DNA of 64,000 nt from positions 248,001-312,000 of the forward strand of contig NZ_JABFBC010000002.1 in the NCBI RefSeq assembly GCF_013093415.1, written 5' to 3'. Source of the DNA: Halovulum dunhuangense (lineage in GTDB: Bacteria; Pseudomonadota; Alphaproteobacteria; Rhodobacterales; Rhodobacteraceae). A model generated the notes under the pieces. That model saw only the letters and a program-made list of their open reading frames with translations, made no database searches and was not told the origin of the DNA. Of the stretch, positions 1-7,377 are shown piece by piece (position 1 is the first letter of the stretch; the number at the start of each line of letters is the position of its first letter). The translations under genes were made by a program, and so were the position numbers.

Positions 1-105
1 GAAAAACGAACACCGGAATTTTTTTCCGTCATCAACCCTTCTTCCTTCGCACTACCCCCCGTAAAATATAATTCTTGGTTGCCATATCAGCAAGTCTTAG
101 ACAAC

Positions 106-131
106 GCCCCCACCTCTCCCGAGGCAGGGGC
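106..131. terminator. Hairpin downstream of the FKBP gene
   Basis: Arms GCCCC-CA-CCTC and GAGG-CA-GGGGC pair around a TCCC loop, leaving one 2x2 internal mismatch. It lies about 28 bases past the stop codon of the minus-strand FKBP gene, where a terminator is expected. There is no clear T-run beyond it on the minus strand, so termination is an inference. The AT-rich stretch at 1-85 beyond it shows no gene I can support. Confidence 0.4.
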
Positions 132-158
132 CGCCCGTCTCTCCTAGCGCCTGATGGC

Positions 159-587
159 TCAGGCGATCTCCACCAGTTCGATGGCGAAGGTCAGGTCCTT
201 GCCGGCGAGCGGGTGGTTGGCGTCGAGGGTCACCGCGGCCTCGTCCACCTCGACCACCGTCACCGGGACGACCTGGCCCTGCGGCGTCTGCATCTGGAGT
301 TGGGTGCCCGGCTCCAGCGGGATGTCGGCGGGGATGTTGTCGCGGGGGACGGACTGGCGGGCGTCGGGGTTGAGCGGGCCATAGGCTTCCTCGGCCGGCA
401 CCTCGACGGTCTTCTTCTCGCCCACGCTCATGCCGGGCAGCGCGCGGTCGAGGCCGGGGATGATCTGGCCGGAGCCTACCGCGAATTCCAGCGGCGCGCG
501 GCCCTCGGAGCTGTCGAACACCGTGCCGTCGGACAGGGTGCCGGTATAATGAATGCGGACGGTATCGCCGACTGCGACTTCGCTCAT
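159..587 (-). CDS. SlyD-like FKBP-type peptidyl-prolyl isomerase
   Basis: Predicted cytoplasmic cis-trans prolyl isomerase and chaperone of 142 residues. The FKBP fold is interrupted by an insert-in-flap domain (about residues 70-120) as in SlyD. Visible family landmarks are IHYTGTLSDGTVFDSS near residue 12, PGLDRALPGM near 44 and the NHPLAGK signature near 124. The His/Cys-rich metal-binding tail of E. coli SlyD is missing, so this is a short SlyD of the kind common in alphaproteobacteria, probably not a nickel chaperone. There is no signal peptide. The start is supported by an AGGAGA ribosome-binding site just upstream. It is on the same strand as bhcD but 157 bases separate them, and a palindrome at 655-667 suggests its own promoter. 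Confidence 0.93.
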   Translation of the reverse strand: MSEVAVGDTVRIHYTGTLSDGTVFDSSEGRAPLEFAVGSGQIIPGLDRALPGMSVGEKKTVEVPAEEAYGPLNPDARQSVPRDNIPADIPLEPGTQLQMQTPQGQVVPVTVVEVDEAAVTLDANHPLAGKDLTFAIELVEIA

Positions 588-654
588 GGTTTTCTCCTGA
601 TGGGATGGGAAGGGTCGGGAGGCCGCGTGTCTGCGCGGGTGCTCCGGGGTTCCC

Positions 655-667
655 CCTTACCGTAAGG
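655..667. promoter_or_regulatory. Palindrome upstream of the FKBP gene
   Basis: CCTTAC-C-GTAAGG is a perfect inverted repeat with 6-bp arms around one base, 68-80 bases before the FKBP start codon. It has the look of an operator half-site pair, but I cannot name the regulator. It is the only clear symmetry in the 157-base gap between bhcD and the FKBP gene. Confidence 0.3.
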
Positions 668-744
668 TCGATCGGTGGGATGTAAACCCCCCCGCCCCCC
701 CGAGCGCGTCCAGAGCGGCCCCGGGGGCGGTTTTCAGGCCGATT

Positions 745-1713
745 TCAGACCGAAACCTCGATGGCGATGCCCTGCGCGATGGCGGCGGCCACCGCGGCCT
801 GCGCCACGGCCAGGTCCTGAAGGCCCACGCCGGTGCCGTCGAAAAGGGTGATCTGCCCCTCGCTCGTGCGGCCCGCATGGGTGCCGTTGATGACGGCGCC
901 GATGGGGGTGATGGCGTCCTGCGTGATCAGGCCCTGGGCGATGGCGTGCTGCGCCTCGCCAAGGCTGGTGGACTGGGCGATCTCGTCCGTGAAGACGGTG
1001 GCGCGGGCGAGAAGGGTCGCCTCCACCTCCTGCTTGCCCCTGGTGTCGGTGCCCATGCAGGCGAGATGCGTGCCGGGGCGGACATGGGCGTCCATCAGCG
1101 AGGGCGAAAAGGCGGAGGTGATGGTGATGATGACGTCGGCCTCGGCGCCGAGCCGTTCCAGGCTGACCGCCTCGAACGGGAGGCCGAGGGCGGTGGCGGT
1201 CTCGCCCAGCCTGGGCAGCATCTCGGGGTGGTAGTTCCAGGCGATCACCTTGTCGAAGGGGCGCTGGGCGGCTGCGGCGCGCAGCTGGAAATGCGACTGG
1301 TGGCCGGCGCCGATGATGCCGAGGACGCGGGCGTCGGGGCGGGCGAGGTGGCGGATCGAGACGGAAGAGGCGGCGGCGGTGCGCAGCGCGGTCAGCAGGT
1401 TGCCGCCCACCATCGCCGTGGGGCGGCCGGTGTCCGGGTCGAAGAGGAAGACGGTGGACTGGTGGTTGATGAGCCCGCGGCGTTCCAGGTTGTGGGGCCA
1501 GTAGCCCCCCGCCTTGAGGCCCAGCGCGCCGCCCGAGCGGTCGAAGCCGCCCTTGAAGCCGTAGAGCGCATCCTCGTGGCCCAGCGCCTCGCGCACCACC
1601 GGAAAGTTGTAGGCGGCGCCGGAGGCCATGGCGGCAAAGACGGACTCGACCGCGGTGAAGGCGGCCTCGGCGGTGACAAGCTCGGCGATGCGGGCTTCGG
1701 GGACGATGTGCAT
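745..1713 (-). CDS. bhcD: Iminosuccinate reductase BhcD
   Basis: Fourth enzyme of the beta-hydroxyaspartate cycle: reduces iminosuccinate to L-aspartate, regenerating the amino donor used by BhcA. The 322-residue protein belongs to the ornithine cyclodeaminase/mu-crystallin family, with a nucleotide-binding GIIGAGHQSHFQ motif near residue 134. Family membership alone would suggest an amino-acid cyclodeaminase or ketimine reductase; the specific name rests on its position as the last gene after bhcA, bhcB and bhcC on the same strand. It is separated from bhcC by 128 bases that contain a strong stem-loop (1805-1832), so its expression may differ from that of the first three genes. ATG at 1713 is the first start giving the family N-terminus. 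Confidence 0.92.
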   Translation of the reverse strand: MHIVPEARIAELVTAEAAFTAVESVFAAMASGAAYNFPVVREALGHEDALYGFKGGFDRSGGALGLKAGGYWPHNLERRGLINHQSTVFLFDPDTGRPTAMVGGNLLTALRTAAASSVSIRHLARPDARVLGIIGAGHQSHFQLRAAAAQRPFDKVIAWNYHPEMLPRLGETATALGLPFEAVSLERLGAEADVIITITSAFSPSLMDAHVRPGTHLACMGTDTRGKQEVEATLLARATVFTDEIAQSTSLGEAQHAIAQGLITQDAITPIGAVINGTHAGRTSEGQITLFDGTGVGLQDLAVAQAAVAAAIAQGIAIEVSV

Positions 1714-1804
1714 GGGCGCTCCCTGCCTTGGGCGGCATGGGGCCGCCTTCTGTCGTTGGGGGTGTGGCCGGGCGCTGTGGCCGCGCCCGGGCGTGTCGGG
1801 AAAT

Positions 1805-1832
1805 GGCCGGGCGCGTGGGTTTGCGCCCGGCC
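1805..1832. terminator. Strong stem-loop between bhcC and bhcD
   Basis: A perfect 10-bp stem, GGCCGGGCGC and GCGCCCGGCC, encloses an 8-base loop just after the bhcC stop codon. It has no U-run. Inside an operon such a hairpin usually acts as a partial terminator or protects the 3' end of the upstream message. The effect on bhcD is inferred. Confidence 0.6.
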
Positions 1833-1841
1833 GGGGAGGCG

Positions 1842-2999
1842 TCAGTAGGCCTTGCCGCGGGCCGAGACGGGCCAGAGGACTTCGACCTTGCCGTTGCGCA
1901 CGCCCACATACCAGTCGTGGACGTTGCAGGTCGGGTCGCAATGGCCCGGCACCAGCTTCAGCTTTTCGTTGACCTTGAGCACGCCCTGCGGGTCGGAGAT
2001 GACCCCATGCTCGTCCGAGCACTTGATGTATTCGACATCGCTGCGCCCGAAGATGTAGGGCAGGCCGCTGTCCACCGACTGCGCCTTGAGGCCCGCGTCG
2101 CAGATCGCGCGGTCGGGCTTCACATGGCTCATCACGCTGGTCAGGATGAAGAGCGCGTTGACGAATTCCGAGATCGGCTTGCCGTTCTTGTCGTTGATGC
2201 GCTGGTAATCGGCATCCATGAAGGCGTAGGAGCCGCACTGCAACTCGTTGTAGACGCCGGAATTGCCCTCGAAATAGTAGGAGCCGGTGCCGCCGCCGCC
2301 GACGATGGCGCAGTCCAGCCCCTCGGCCTTGAGCATGTCGACCGAGGTGCGGACCATGTCGACGGCGATGTCGATCTTGGCCTTGCGCTCGTCATAGTCC
2401 TTCATGTGCTGCATCGCGCCCTGGTAGGCCTGGATGCCCGAGAACTTCAGCCCCGGCGCCGCGTCGATCGCCCTGGCGAGATCCACGACCGGCTGGCCGT
2501 AGGTGACGCCGCAGCGGCCCGCGCCGCAGTCGATTTCCACCAGGCATTCGATGGTGGTGCCGTGCTTCACCGCCGCCGCCGACAGGTCGGCCACGTTGGC
2601 GATGTCGTCCACGCAGACGATGGTGCGCGCGCCCAGCCTGGGCATGCGGGCGAGGCGGTCGATCTTGGCCGGGTCGCGGACCTGGTTCGACACCAGCACG
2701 TCCTTGACGCCGCCGCGGGCAAAGACCTCGGCCTCGGACACCTTCTGGCAGCAGACGCCGACGGCGTCGCCATGTTCGATCTGGTAGCGGGCGACATCGA
2801 CGGACTTGTGCATCTTGCCATGCACGCGGTGGCGCACGCCCATCTGGCGGCAGAAGTCGCGCATGGTCCTGACGTTCTTCTCGAAGGCGTCGAGATCGAC
2901 CACCAGGCAGGGGGTCTGGATATCGGCCTCGGCCATGCCCACGGATGCGGGGATGTCGAAGCCCACTTCGAGGTCGTCGAACTTGGCGGGAGCGTTCAT
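1842..2999 (-). CDS. bhcC: Beta-hydroxyaspartate aldolase BhcC
   Basis: Condenses glycine with glyoxylate to beta-hydroxyaspartate, the carbon-carbon bond-forming step of the cycle. The 385-residue protein is of the D-threonine aldolase/alanine-racemase fold type III family: an N-terminal PLP barrel with VHGKMHKS at residues 59-66 (K62 is the expected Schiff-base lysine) and a C-terminal segment PGHCDPTCN near 353 carrying the His and Cys that bind a divalent metal in this family. Alone it could be read as D-threonine aldolase; the flanking bhcA, bhcB and bhcD make the BhcC assignment. An AGGAGG-like site precedes ATG 2999. A short tandem repeat lies between it and bhcB. Confidence 0.94.
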   Translation of the reverse strand: MNAPAKFDDLEVGFDIPASVGMAEADIQTPCLVVDLDAFEKNVRTMRDFCRQMGVRHRVHGKMHKSVDVARYQIEHGDAVGVCCQKVSEAEVFARGGVKDVLVSNQVRDPAKIDRLARMPRLGARTIVCVDDIANVADLSAAAVKHGTTIECLVEIDCGAGRCGVTYGQPVVDLARAIDAAPGLKFSGIQAYQGAMQHMKDYDERKAKIDIAVDMVRTSVDMLKAEGLDCAIVGGGGTGSYYFEGNSGVYNELQCGSYAFMDADYQRINDKNGKPISEFVNALFILTSVMSHVKPDRAICDAGLKAQSVDSGLPYIFGRSDVEYIKCSDEHGVISDPQGVLKVNEKLKLVPGHCDPTCNVHDWYVGVRNGKVEVLWPVSARGKAY

Positions 3000-3013
3000 G
3001 GATAATCCTCCTT

Positions 3014-3043
3014 GTCGGGCTTTATGGGGTCGGGCTTTATCGG
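3014..3043. repeat. 15-bp tandem duplication in the bhcB-bhcC spacer
   Basis: GTCGGGCTTTATGGG is followed immediately by GTCGGGCTTTATCGG, two 15-bp units with one difference. They fill most of the 45-base gap between the bhcB stop and the bhcC start, just upstream of the bhcC ribosome-binding site on the minus strand. It looks like replication slippage with no evident function. Confidence 0.7.
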
Positions 3044-3044
3044 G

Positions 3045-4016
3045 TCAGTTCTTGAACCAGGGCAGCTTGTCCAGATCGACATTGCCCCCGGTGACGATCA
3101 CGCCGACGCGCTTGCCACGGAACACCTCGGGGTTCTTGAGGATGGTGGCCAGCGGCACGGCGCAGCTGGGTTCCATCACGATCTTCATGCGGGCCCAGGT
3201 CAGTTTCATGGCGTCCACGATCTCGTCCTCGGACGCGGTCAGGATGTCGGTGACGTGGTTGCGGACGAAATGCCAGGTCAGGTCCTTGAGCGGCACCTTC
3301 AGACCGTCGGCAACGGTGTCGGGCGCGTCGTCGGCGATGATGTGGCCCGCCTTGAAGCTGCGATAGGCGTCGTCGGCCTGTTCGGGTTCGGCGGCATAGA
3401 TCTCGACATGCGGCGCGATGTTGGACAGCGTCAGGCAGGTGCCCGAGATCATGCCGCCGCCACCGACGGGGGCGATCACGGCATCCAGCCCCTCGACCTG
3501 CTCGTTCAGCTCGCGCGAGCAGGTGCCCTGCCCCGCGACCACGCGCGGGTCGTTGTAGGGGTGGACGAATTCGGCCCCGGTGCGGGCCTGCACCTCGGCG
3601 AAGACCGCCTCGCGCGAGGTGGTCGAGGGTTCGCATTCGGTGATCTGGCCGCCATAGCCGATCACCGCATCCTTCTTGGCCTGGGGCGCGGTCCGGGGCA
3701 TGACGACATGGCAGGGAATGCCGCGCCGCCCGGCCGCGTAGGACAGCGAGAGCGCGTGGTTGCCCGAGGAATGGGTCGCCACGCCCCTTGCCGCCTGCTC
3801 GTCGGTCAGGCCGAACACCGCGTTGCAGGCGCCGCGCACCTTGAAGGCGCCGGCCTTCTGGAAGTTCTCGCACTTGAAGAACAGTTCCGCCCCGGTGAGC
3901 TGGTTGAAATAGCTCGAGGTCAGGACCGGCGTGCGGTGGATATGCGGCTTGATCCGCTCGTGCGCGGCGATCACGTCGTCGAGGGTCGGGATGTAGTCCG
4001 GTGCCATGTCCTTCAT
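3045..4016 (-). CDS. bhcB: Beta-hydroxyaspartate dehydratase BhcB
   Basis: PLP enzyme that dehydrates beta-hydroxyaspartate to iminosuccinate, the substrate of BhcD. The 323 residues follow the threonine dehydratase/serine racemase fold: PLP lysine K59 in AFKVRGA, substrate loop SSGNHALSL near 93, and phosphate-binding glycine loop GGGGMISG near 187. There is no C-terminal ACT domain, so it is not an allosteric biosynthetic threonine deaminase. Without context it would be called threo-3-hydroxyaspartate ammonia-lyase; BhcB differs in handing iminosuccinate to a reductase, and that reductase is encoded in the same operon. It starts 4 bases after the bhcA stop. A second in-frame ATG lies at 4007; a GGAG seven bases before 4016 favours the longer form. 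Confidence 0.93.
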   Translation of the reverse strand: MKDMAPDYIPTLDDVIAAHERIKPHIHRTPVLTSSYFNQLTGAELFFKCENFQKAGAFKVRGACNAVFGLTDEQAARGVATHSSGNHALSLSYAAGRRGIPCHVVMPRTAPQAKKDAVIGYGGQITECEPSTTSREAVFAEVQARTGAEFVHPYNDPRVVAGQGTCSRELNEQVEGLDAVIAPVGGGGMISGTCLTLSNIAPHVEIYAAEPEQADDAYRSFKAGHIIADDAPDTVADGLKVPLKDLTWHFVRNHVTDILTASEDEIVDAMKLTWARMKIVMEPSCAVPLATILKNPEVFRGKRVGVIVTGGNVDLDKLPWFKN

Positions 4017-4020
4017 CCTT

Positions 4021-5211
4021 TCACTCCGCCGCCACGCGGGCGGCCCCCCCGTTGCTGCGATAGAAGTCCTGCGCCGCCGCGACGCCCGAGCCGAGCTTGA
4101 CCGGCAACCCGAGGTCGGCCATGGCCATTTCGGCGGTGGCGATGCCCGAGAGCATCAGCACGTCGGTCAGCATGCCCAGGTGGCCGATGCGGAACACCTT
4201 GCCCGCGACCTGGCCGAGGCCCACGCCGAAGGCGACCTGGTAGGTCCGGGCGGCATGGGTCACGATGTCGGTGCCGTTGAAGCCCTGCGGGACCACGATG
4301 GCGGTGACGGTTTCGGAATAGAGGTCGGGCGACTGCGCGCAGGGCTTCAGGCCCCAGGCCGCGACCGCGCGGCGCACCCCTTCGGCGATGCGGGCGTGGC
4401 GGGCATAGACGTTGTCGAGCCCCTCTTCCATCAGCATCTCGACCGAGGTGGCGAGCCCGTTGATGAGGCCCACGGGCGGCGTGTAGGGATAGCCGCCGGT
4501 CTTGTAGCTGGCCAGCATGTCGCGGAAATCGAAGAAGGTGCGCGGCAGTTTCGCCGCTTCCATCGCGGCGATGGCCTTCTGGGAGATGCCGAGGATCGAC
4601 AGGCCCGCGGGCAGCATGAAGCCCTTCTGGGAGCCCGCTATGGCGATATCGACGCCCCAGGCGTCCATCTCGAAGGGCATGGAGCCGATGGAGCTGACGC
4701 CATCGACCAGCAGCAGCGCCGGGTGCTTCGCGGCATCGAGCGCGCGGCGGACCGCGGCGATGTCGCTGCGCACGCCGGTCGCGGTTTCGTTATGGGTGAC
4801 GAGGACGGCCTTGATCCGGTGGCCGGTGTCGGCGGTCAGCGCCTCTGCGTAGGCGGCGACGGGGACGCCCGCGCCCCAGGGCGCCTCGATCACCTGCATG
4901 TCGAGGCCGTGGCGGGTGCACATGTCGATCCAGCGGTGCGAGAACATGCCGTGGCGGGCGGCGAGAACCGTCTCGCCGGGCGAGAGGGTGTTGGAGATCG
5001 CCGCCTCCCAGCCGCCGGTGCCGGTGGCGGGAAAGAGGATGATCTCTCCGGTCCTGGTGCCGAGCACCTTCTTCACGCCGGCAATGGCCGGTTCGAAGAT
5101 GGCCCGGAAGTCGGGCGAGCGGTGGTCGATGGTCGCCATGTCGCAAGCCTTGCGCAGGCGGTCGGGGATGTTGGTCGGTCCCGGAATGAAGACGGGGTTC
5201 TGCGTGGGCAT
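4021..5211 (-). CDS. bhcA: Aspartate-glyoxylate aminotransferase BhcA
   Basis: First gene of the cycle operon. Transfers the amino group of L-aspartate to glyoxylate, giving oxaloacetate (the product that leaves the cycle) and glycine (for BhcC). The 396-residue protein is a class V aminotransferase of the serine-glyoxylate type: N-terminal FIPGPTNIP (8-16), PATGTGGWEA (61-70), VDGVSSIG (169-176) and the PLP lysine K196 in GSQKGFML. A GGAGGA ribosome-binding site precedes ATG 5211. A promoter can be read on the minus strand: TTGCCG (5268-5263), 17 bases, TATGTT (5245-5240). The inverted repeat at 5283-5301 lies just upstream of that -35, a position suited to an activator such as BhcR. Confidence 0.94.
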   Translation of the reverse strand: MPTQNPVFIPGPTNIPDRLRKACDMATIDHRSPDFRAIFEPAIAGVKKVLGTRTGEIILFPATGTGGWEAAISNTLSPGETVLAARHGMFSHRWIDMCTRHGLDMQVIEAPWGAGVPVAAYAEALTADTGHRIKAVLVTHNETATGVRSDIAAVRRALDAAKHPALLLVDGVSSIGSMPFEMDAWGVDIAIAGSQKGFMLPAGLSILGISQKAIAAMEAAKLPRTFFDFRDMLASYKTGGYPYTPPVGLINGLATSVEMLMEEGLDNVYARHARIAEGVRRAVAAWGLKPCAQSPDLYSETVTAIVVPQGFNGTDIVTHAARTYQVAFGVGLGQVAGKVFRIGHLGMLTDVLMLSGIATAEMAMADLGLPVKLGSGVAAAQDFYRSNGGAARVAAE

Positions 5212-5239
5212 GGGCGTTCCTCCGTGGGCTTTGGGGGGG

Positions 5240-5268
5240 AACATAGGGTTCGACCCGAGTCCCGGCAA
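5240..5268 (-). promoter_or_regulatory. Predicted bhcABCD promoter
   Basis: Reading the minus strand: -35 TTGCCG (5268-5263), 17-base spacer, -10 TATGTT (5245-5240), giving a start of transcription near 5233 and a leader of about 22 bases before the bhcA ATG. Both hexamers are fair matches to the housekeeping consensus. Confidence 0.5.
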
Positions 5269-5282
5269 TTTTTTTGTAATGA

Positions 5283-5368
5283 TTTTTCATATAGTGAAAA
5301 AATCGAATTCTGTCGTGTTTGCAATGACTTGTTTTTTTCACCACGCGACTTACTTTTTCATCGTGAGA
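5283..5368. promoter_or_regulatory. Three TTTTTCA boxes, candidate BhcR operators
   Basis: TTTTTCA occurs at 5283, 5334 and 5354. The first forms a perfect inverted repeat, TTTTTCA-TATAG-TGAAAAA (5283-5301), just upstream of the predicted bhcA -35. The other two are followed by GCGA or GTGA and lie 30-60 bases before bhcR. Start-to-start spacings are 51 and 20 bases, about five and two helical turns, so all lie on one DNA face. IclR proteins typically bind short A/T-rich inverted repeats in such divergent gaps. Assignment to BhcR is inferred. Confidence 0.55.
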
Positions 5369-5397
5369 TTTTTCTGCCAGCCAGAGAGGGCCTTTCG

Positions 5398-6243
5398 ATG
5401 CCGGATTCCCCGTCAGAACCCGTTCGCCGCCAGCGCGGACGGCCCAAGGCATTCGACGACCGGACCGAGCAGAACACGATCCGCGCGCTTGACCGGGCGA
5501 TGGTGGTGCTGGAGGCGCTGTCGCGCCACGAGGGGATCGCGCTGTCGGCGCTGGCCGACGCGCTGGACCAGTCGCCGGCGACCGTCTACCGGGTGCTGAC
5601 CACGCTTCAGCTGCACGGGATCTGCGAATTCGACGAGGCCGAGCAGCACTGGCATGTGGGCCCGGGCGCCTACCGGATCGGGTCGGCCTTCCTGCGGCGC
5701 ACGTCGGTGGTGGACCGCTCGCGCCCGATCCTGCGCCAGCTGATGCAGGAAACCGGCGAGACCGCCAACCTGGGCGTCGAGCGGGCCGACATGGTGCTGT
5801 TCGTGAGCCAGGTGGAGACGCATGCCTCGATCCGGGCGTTCTTTCCGCCCGGCACGCAAAGCCCGATGCATGCCTCGGGGATCGGCAAGGCGCTGCTTGC
5901 CTTCTATGACGCGCCGCGGCTGCGGCAATGGTTGCAGGGGCGGGTGCTGGAGGGGTTCACGCCCTCGACCCTGACCGACGAGGCGGCGCTGCTGGAGGAT
6001 CTGGCGCGGATCCGGATGCGCGGCGTCAGCCTCGACAACGAGGAGCGCACGCCGGGGATGCGCTGCATCGCGGCGCCGATCTTCAACGCCTTCGGCGAGC
6101 CGGTGGCGGGGGTGTCGATCTCGGGCCCGGCGGCGCGGATGGACGATGCCGCGGTCGACGGCTTCGGCGCGCTGGTGCGGGTCGCGGCGCGCACCATCTC
6201 GGAGGCGGTGGGCGGCCGCGTCCCCGAGACGCTGAAGCGCTGA
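5398..6243 (+). CDS. bhcR: IclR-family regulator BhcR
   Basis: Transcriptional regulator of the beta-hydroxyaspartate cycle; in Paracoccus the orthologue is reported to respond to glyoxylate. The 281-residue protein has a basic N-terminal arm (RRQRGRPKAF), a winged helix-turn-helix at about 28-90 (LADALDQSPATVYRVLTTLQ) and an IclR effector domain at about 110-275, including the GIGKALLA and DNEERTPGMRCIAAP motifs. ATG 5398 is preceded by AGAGAGGG. It is transcribed away from bhcABCD across a 186-base AT-rich gap containing the TTTTTCA boxes, the usual IclR regulator-target arrangement; the box overlapping its own predicted start would fit autorepression. Confidence 0.93.
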   Translation: MPDSPSEPVRRQRGRPKAFDDRTEQNTIRALDRAMVVLEALSRHEGIALSALADALDQSPATVYRVLTTLQLHGICEFDEAEQHWHVGPGAYRIGSAFLRRTSVVDRSRPILRQLMQETGETANLGVERADMVLFVSQVETHASIRAFFPPGTQSPMHASGIGKALLAFYDAPRLRQWLQGRVLEGFTPSTLTDEAALLEDLARIRMRGVSLDNEERTPGMRCIAAPIFNAFGEPVAGVSISGPAARMDDAAVDGFGALVRVAARTISEAVGGRVPETLKR

Positions 6244-6248
6244 ACGCG

Positions 6249-6289
6249 TTGACATAAATCAGCCCCCGGCGGGGCCGCGATCCTAGGCT
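6249..6289 (+). promoter_or_regulatory. Near-consensus FNR/FixK box plus -10 before the BMP importer
   Basis: TTGACATAAATCAG (6249-6262) matches TTGAY-N4-RTCAA at nine of ten defined positions. Exactly 21 bases later comes TAGGCT (6284-6289). The implied start near 6297 is 41.5 bases from the centre of the box, the spacing of class II FNR/CRP activation. The spacing is identical to that in front of the site-2 protease gene at 14.3 kb. No better -35 is visible. Confidence 0.5.
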
Positions 6290-6341
6290 GACACGGTCGG
6301 CGCCCTGCGCGGCGCCCCCCTTGGCCTTGGAGACCGGGACC

Positions 6342-7367
6342 ATGTCCAGACACCTATGTCCGCTTGGCGCGGGCCTGATCGCGGCGGCGCTGGCCCTGGG
6401 GCCGGGCGCGGCATCCGCCTTTACCGCCTGCCAGGTGACGGATACCGGCGGCATCGACGACAACAGCTTCAACCAGACCGCCTGGAAGGGCGTGCAGGAC
6501 GCGATGGCCGGGCTGGGCGTGAGCGGCCGCTTCCTCGAGTCACAGGCCGAGACGGATTACGAGGCCAACATCAACTCGCTTCTGGGCGGAAGCTGCGACA
6601 TCATCATCACCGTGGGTTTCCTTTTGGGGGACGCGACCAAGGCGGCGGCCGAGGCGAACCCCGACCAGGAATTCTCGATCGTGGACTATGCCTATGATCC
6701 GCCGATCCCGAACGTGCTGGGGCAGGTCTATGCCACCGACCAGGCGGCGTTCCTTGCGGGATATCTTGCCGCGGGGATGACGCAGACCGGCACGCTGGGC
6801 GTGTTCGGCGGCATCAACATCCCGCCCGTGACCATCTTCATGGACGGCTTCCATCGCGGCGCGATGTATCACAACGCCCAGAAGGGCACCGAGGTGATGG
6901 TGCTGGGCTGGAACCCCGACACCCGCGAGGGGCTGTTCACCAACAATTTCGACAGTCTCGACGACGGGCGGGCCTTTGCGCAGAACCTGTATGACGAGGG
7001 GGCCGACATCGTGCTTCCCGTGGCGGGGCCGGTCGGCCTCGGCTCGGCGGCGCTGGCGGACGAGCTGGGCACCGATGCGCTGAAGATCATCGGCGTGGAT
7101 GCGGACCTGACCCTGACCGACCCGGAAAAGGCGCATGTGTACCTGACCTCGATCATGAAGCGGATGGACGCGACCGTGAAGGCGGTGATCCAGGCCGGGA
7201 TGGACGGCAGTTTCGAGGGCGGCGTCATCACCGGGACGATCGGCAATGGCGGCGTGGACATCGCCCCCTTCCACGCCTTCGAGGACGCGGTGCCCGCCGA
7301 GCTGAAGGCCGAGCTGGAGGCGATCCGGCAGGGCATCGTGGACGGCACGATCCGCGTCGGCGGCTGA
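6342..7367 (+). CDS. BMP-family ABC transporter substrate-binding protein
   Basis: Periplasmic solute-binding protein of the basic membrane protein (BMP/PnrA/Med) family, whose characterised members bind purine nucleosides. The 341-residue product has a signal peptide cleaved near residue 25 (ALGPGAASA-FTA), then the family hallmark TDTGGIDDNSFNQTAWKG near 31-48, and later ATDQAAFLAGYLAA and PVAGPVGLGS. The start is taken at ATG 6342; an upstream TTG would only lengthen the signal peptide. The ATPase and two permease genes follow with tiny gaps, so all four form one importer operon. The substrate is inferred from the family only. A possible link to bhcR next door is not supported by any shared enzyme logic. 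Confidence 0.9.
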   Translation: MSRHLCPLGAGLIAAALALGPGAASAFTACQVTDTGGIDDNSFNQTAWKGVQDAMAGLGVSGRFLESQAETDYEANINSLLGGSCDIIITVGFLLGDATKAAAEANPDQEFSIVDYAYDPPIPNVLGQVYATDQAAFLAGYLAAGMTQTGTLGVFGGINIPPVTIFMDGFHRGAMYHNAQKGTEVMVLGWNPDTREGLFTNNFDSLDDGRAFAQNLYDEGADIVLPVAGPVGLGSAALADELGTDALKIIGVDADLTLTDPEKAHVYLTSIMKRMDATVKAVIQAGMDGSFEGGVITGTIGNGGVDIAPFHAFEDAVPAELKAELEAIRQGIVDGTIRVGG

Positions 7368-7377
7368 GGCCCCACCC

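Noticed and set aside
1842-2999. Calling bhcC a D-threonine aldolase (and bhcB a threonine dehydratase)
   Set aside because: The ordered neighbourhood with BhcA, BhcD and BhcR defines the beta-hydroxyaspartate cycle; the generic names describe only the folds.
6249-6254. TTGACA read as a -35 for the BMP importer
   Set aside because: The only -10-like hexamer is 29 bases away; the FNR/FixK box reading with class II spacing explains both elements better.
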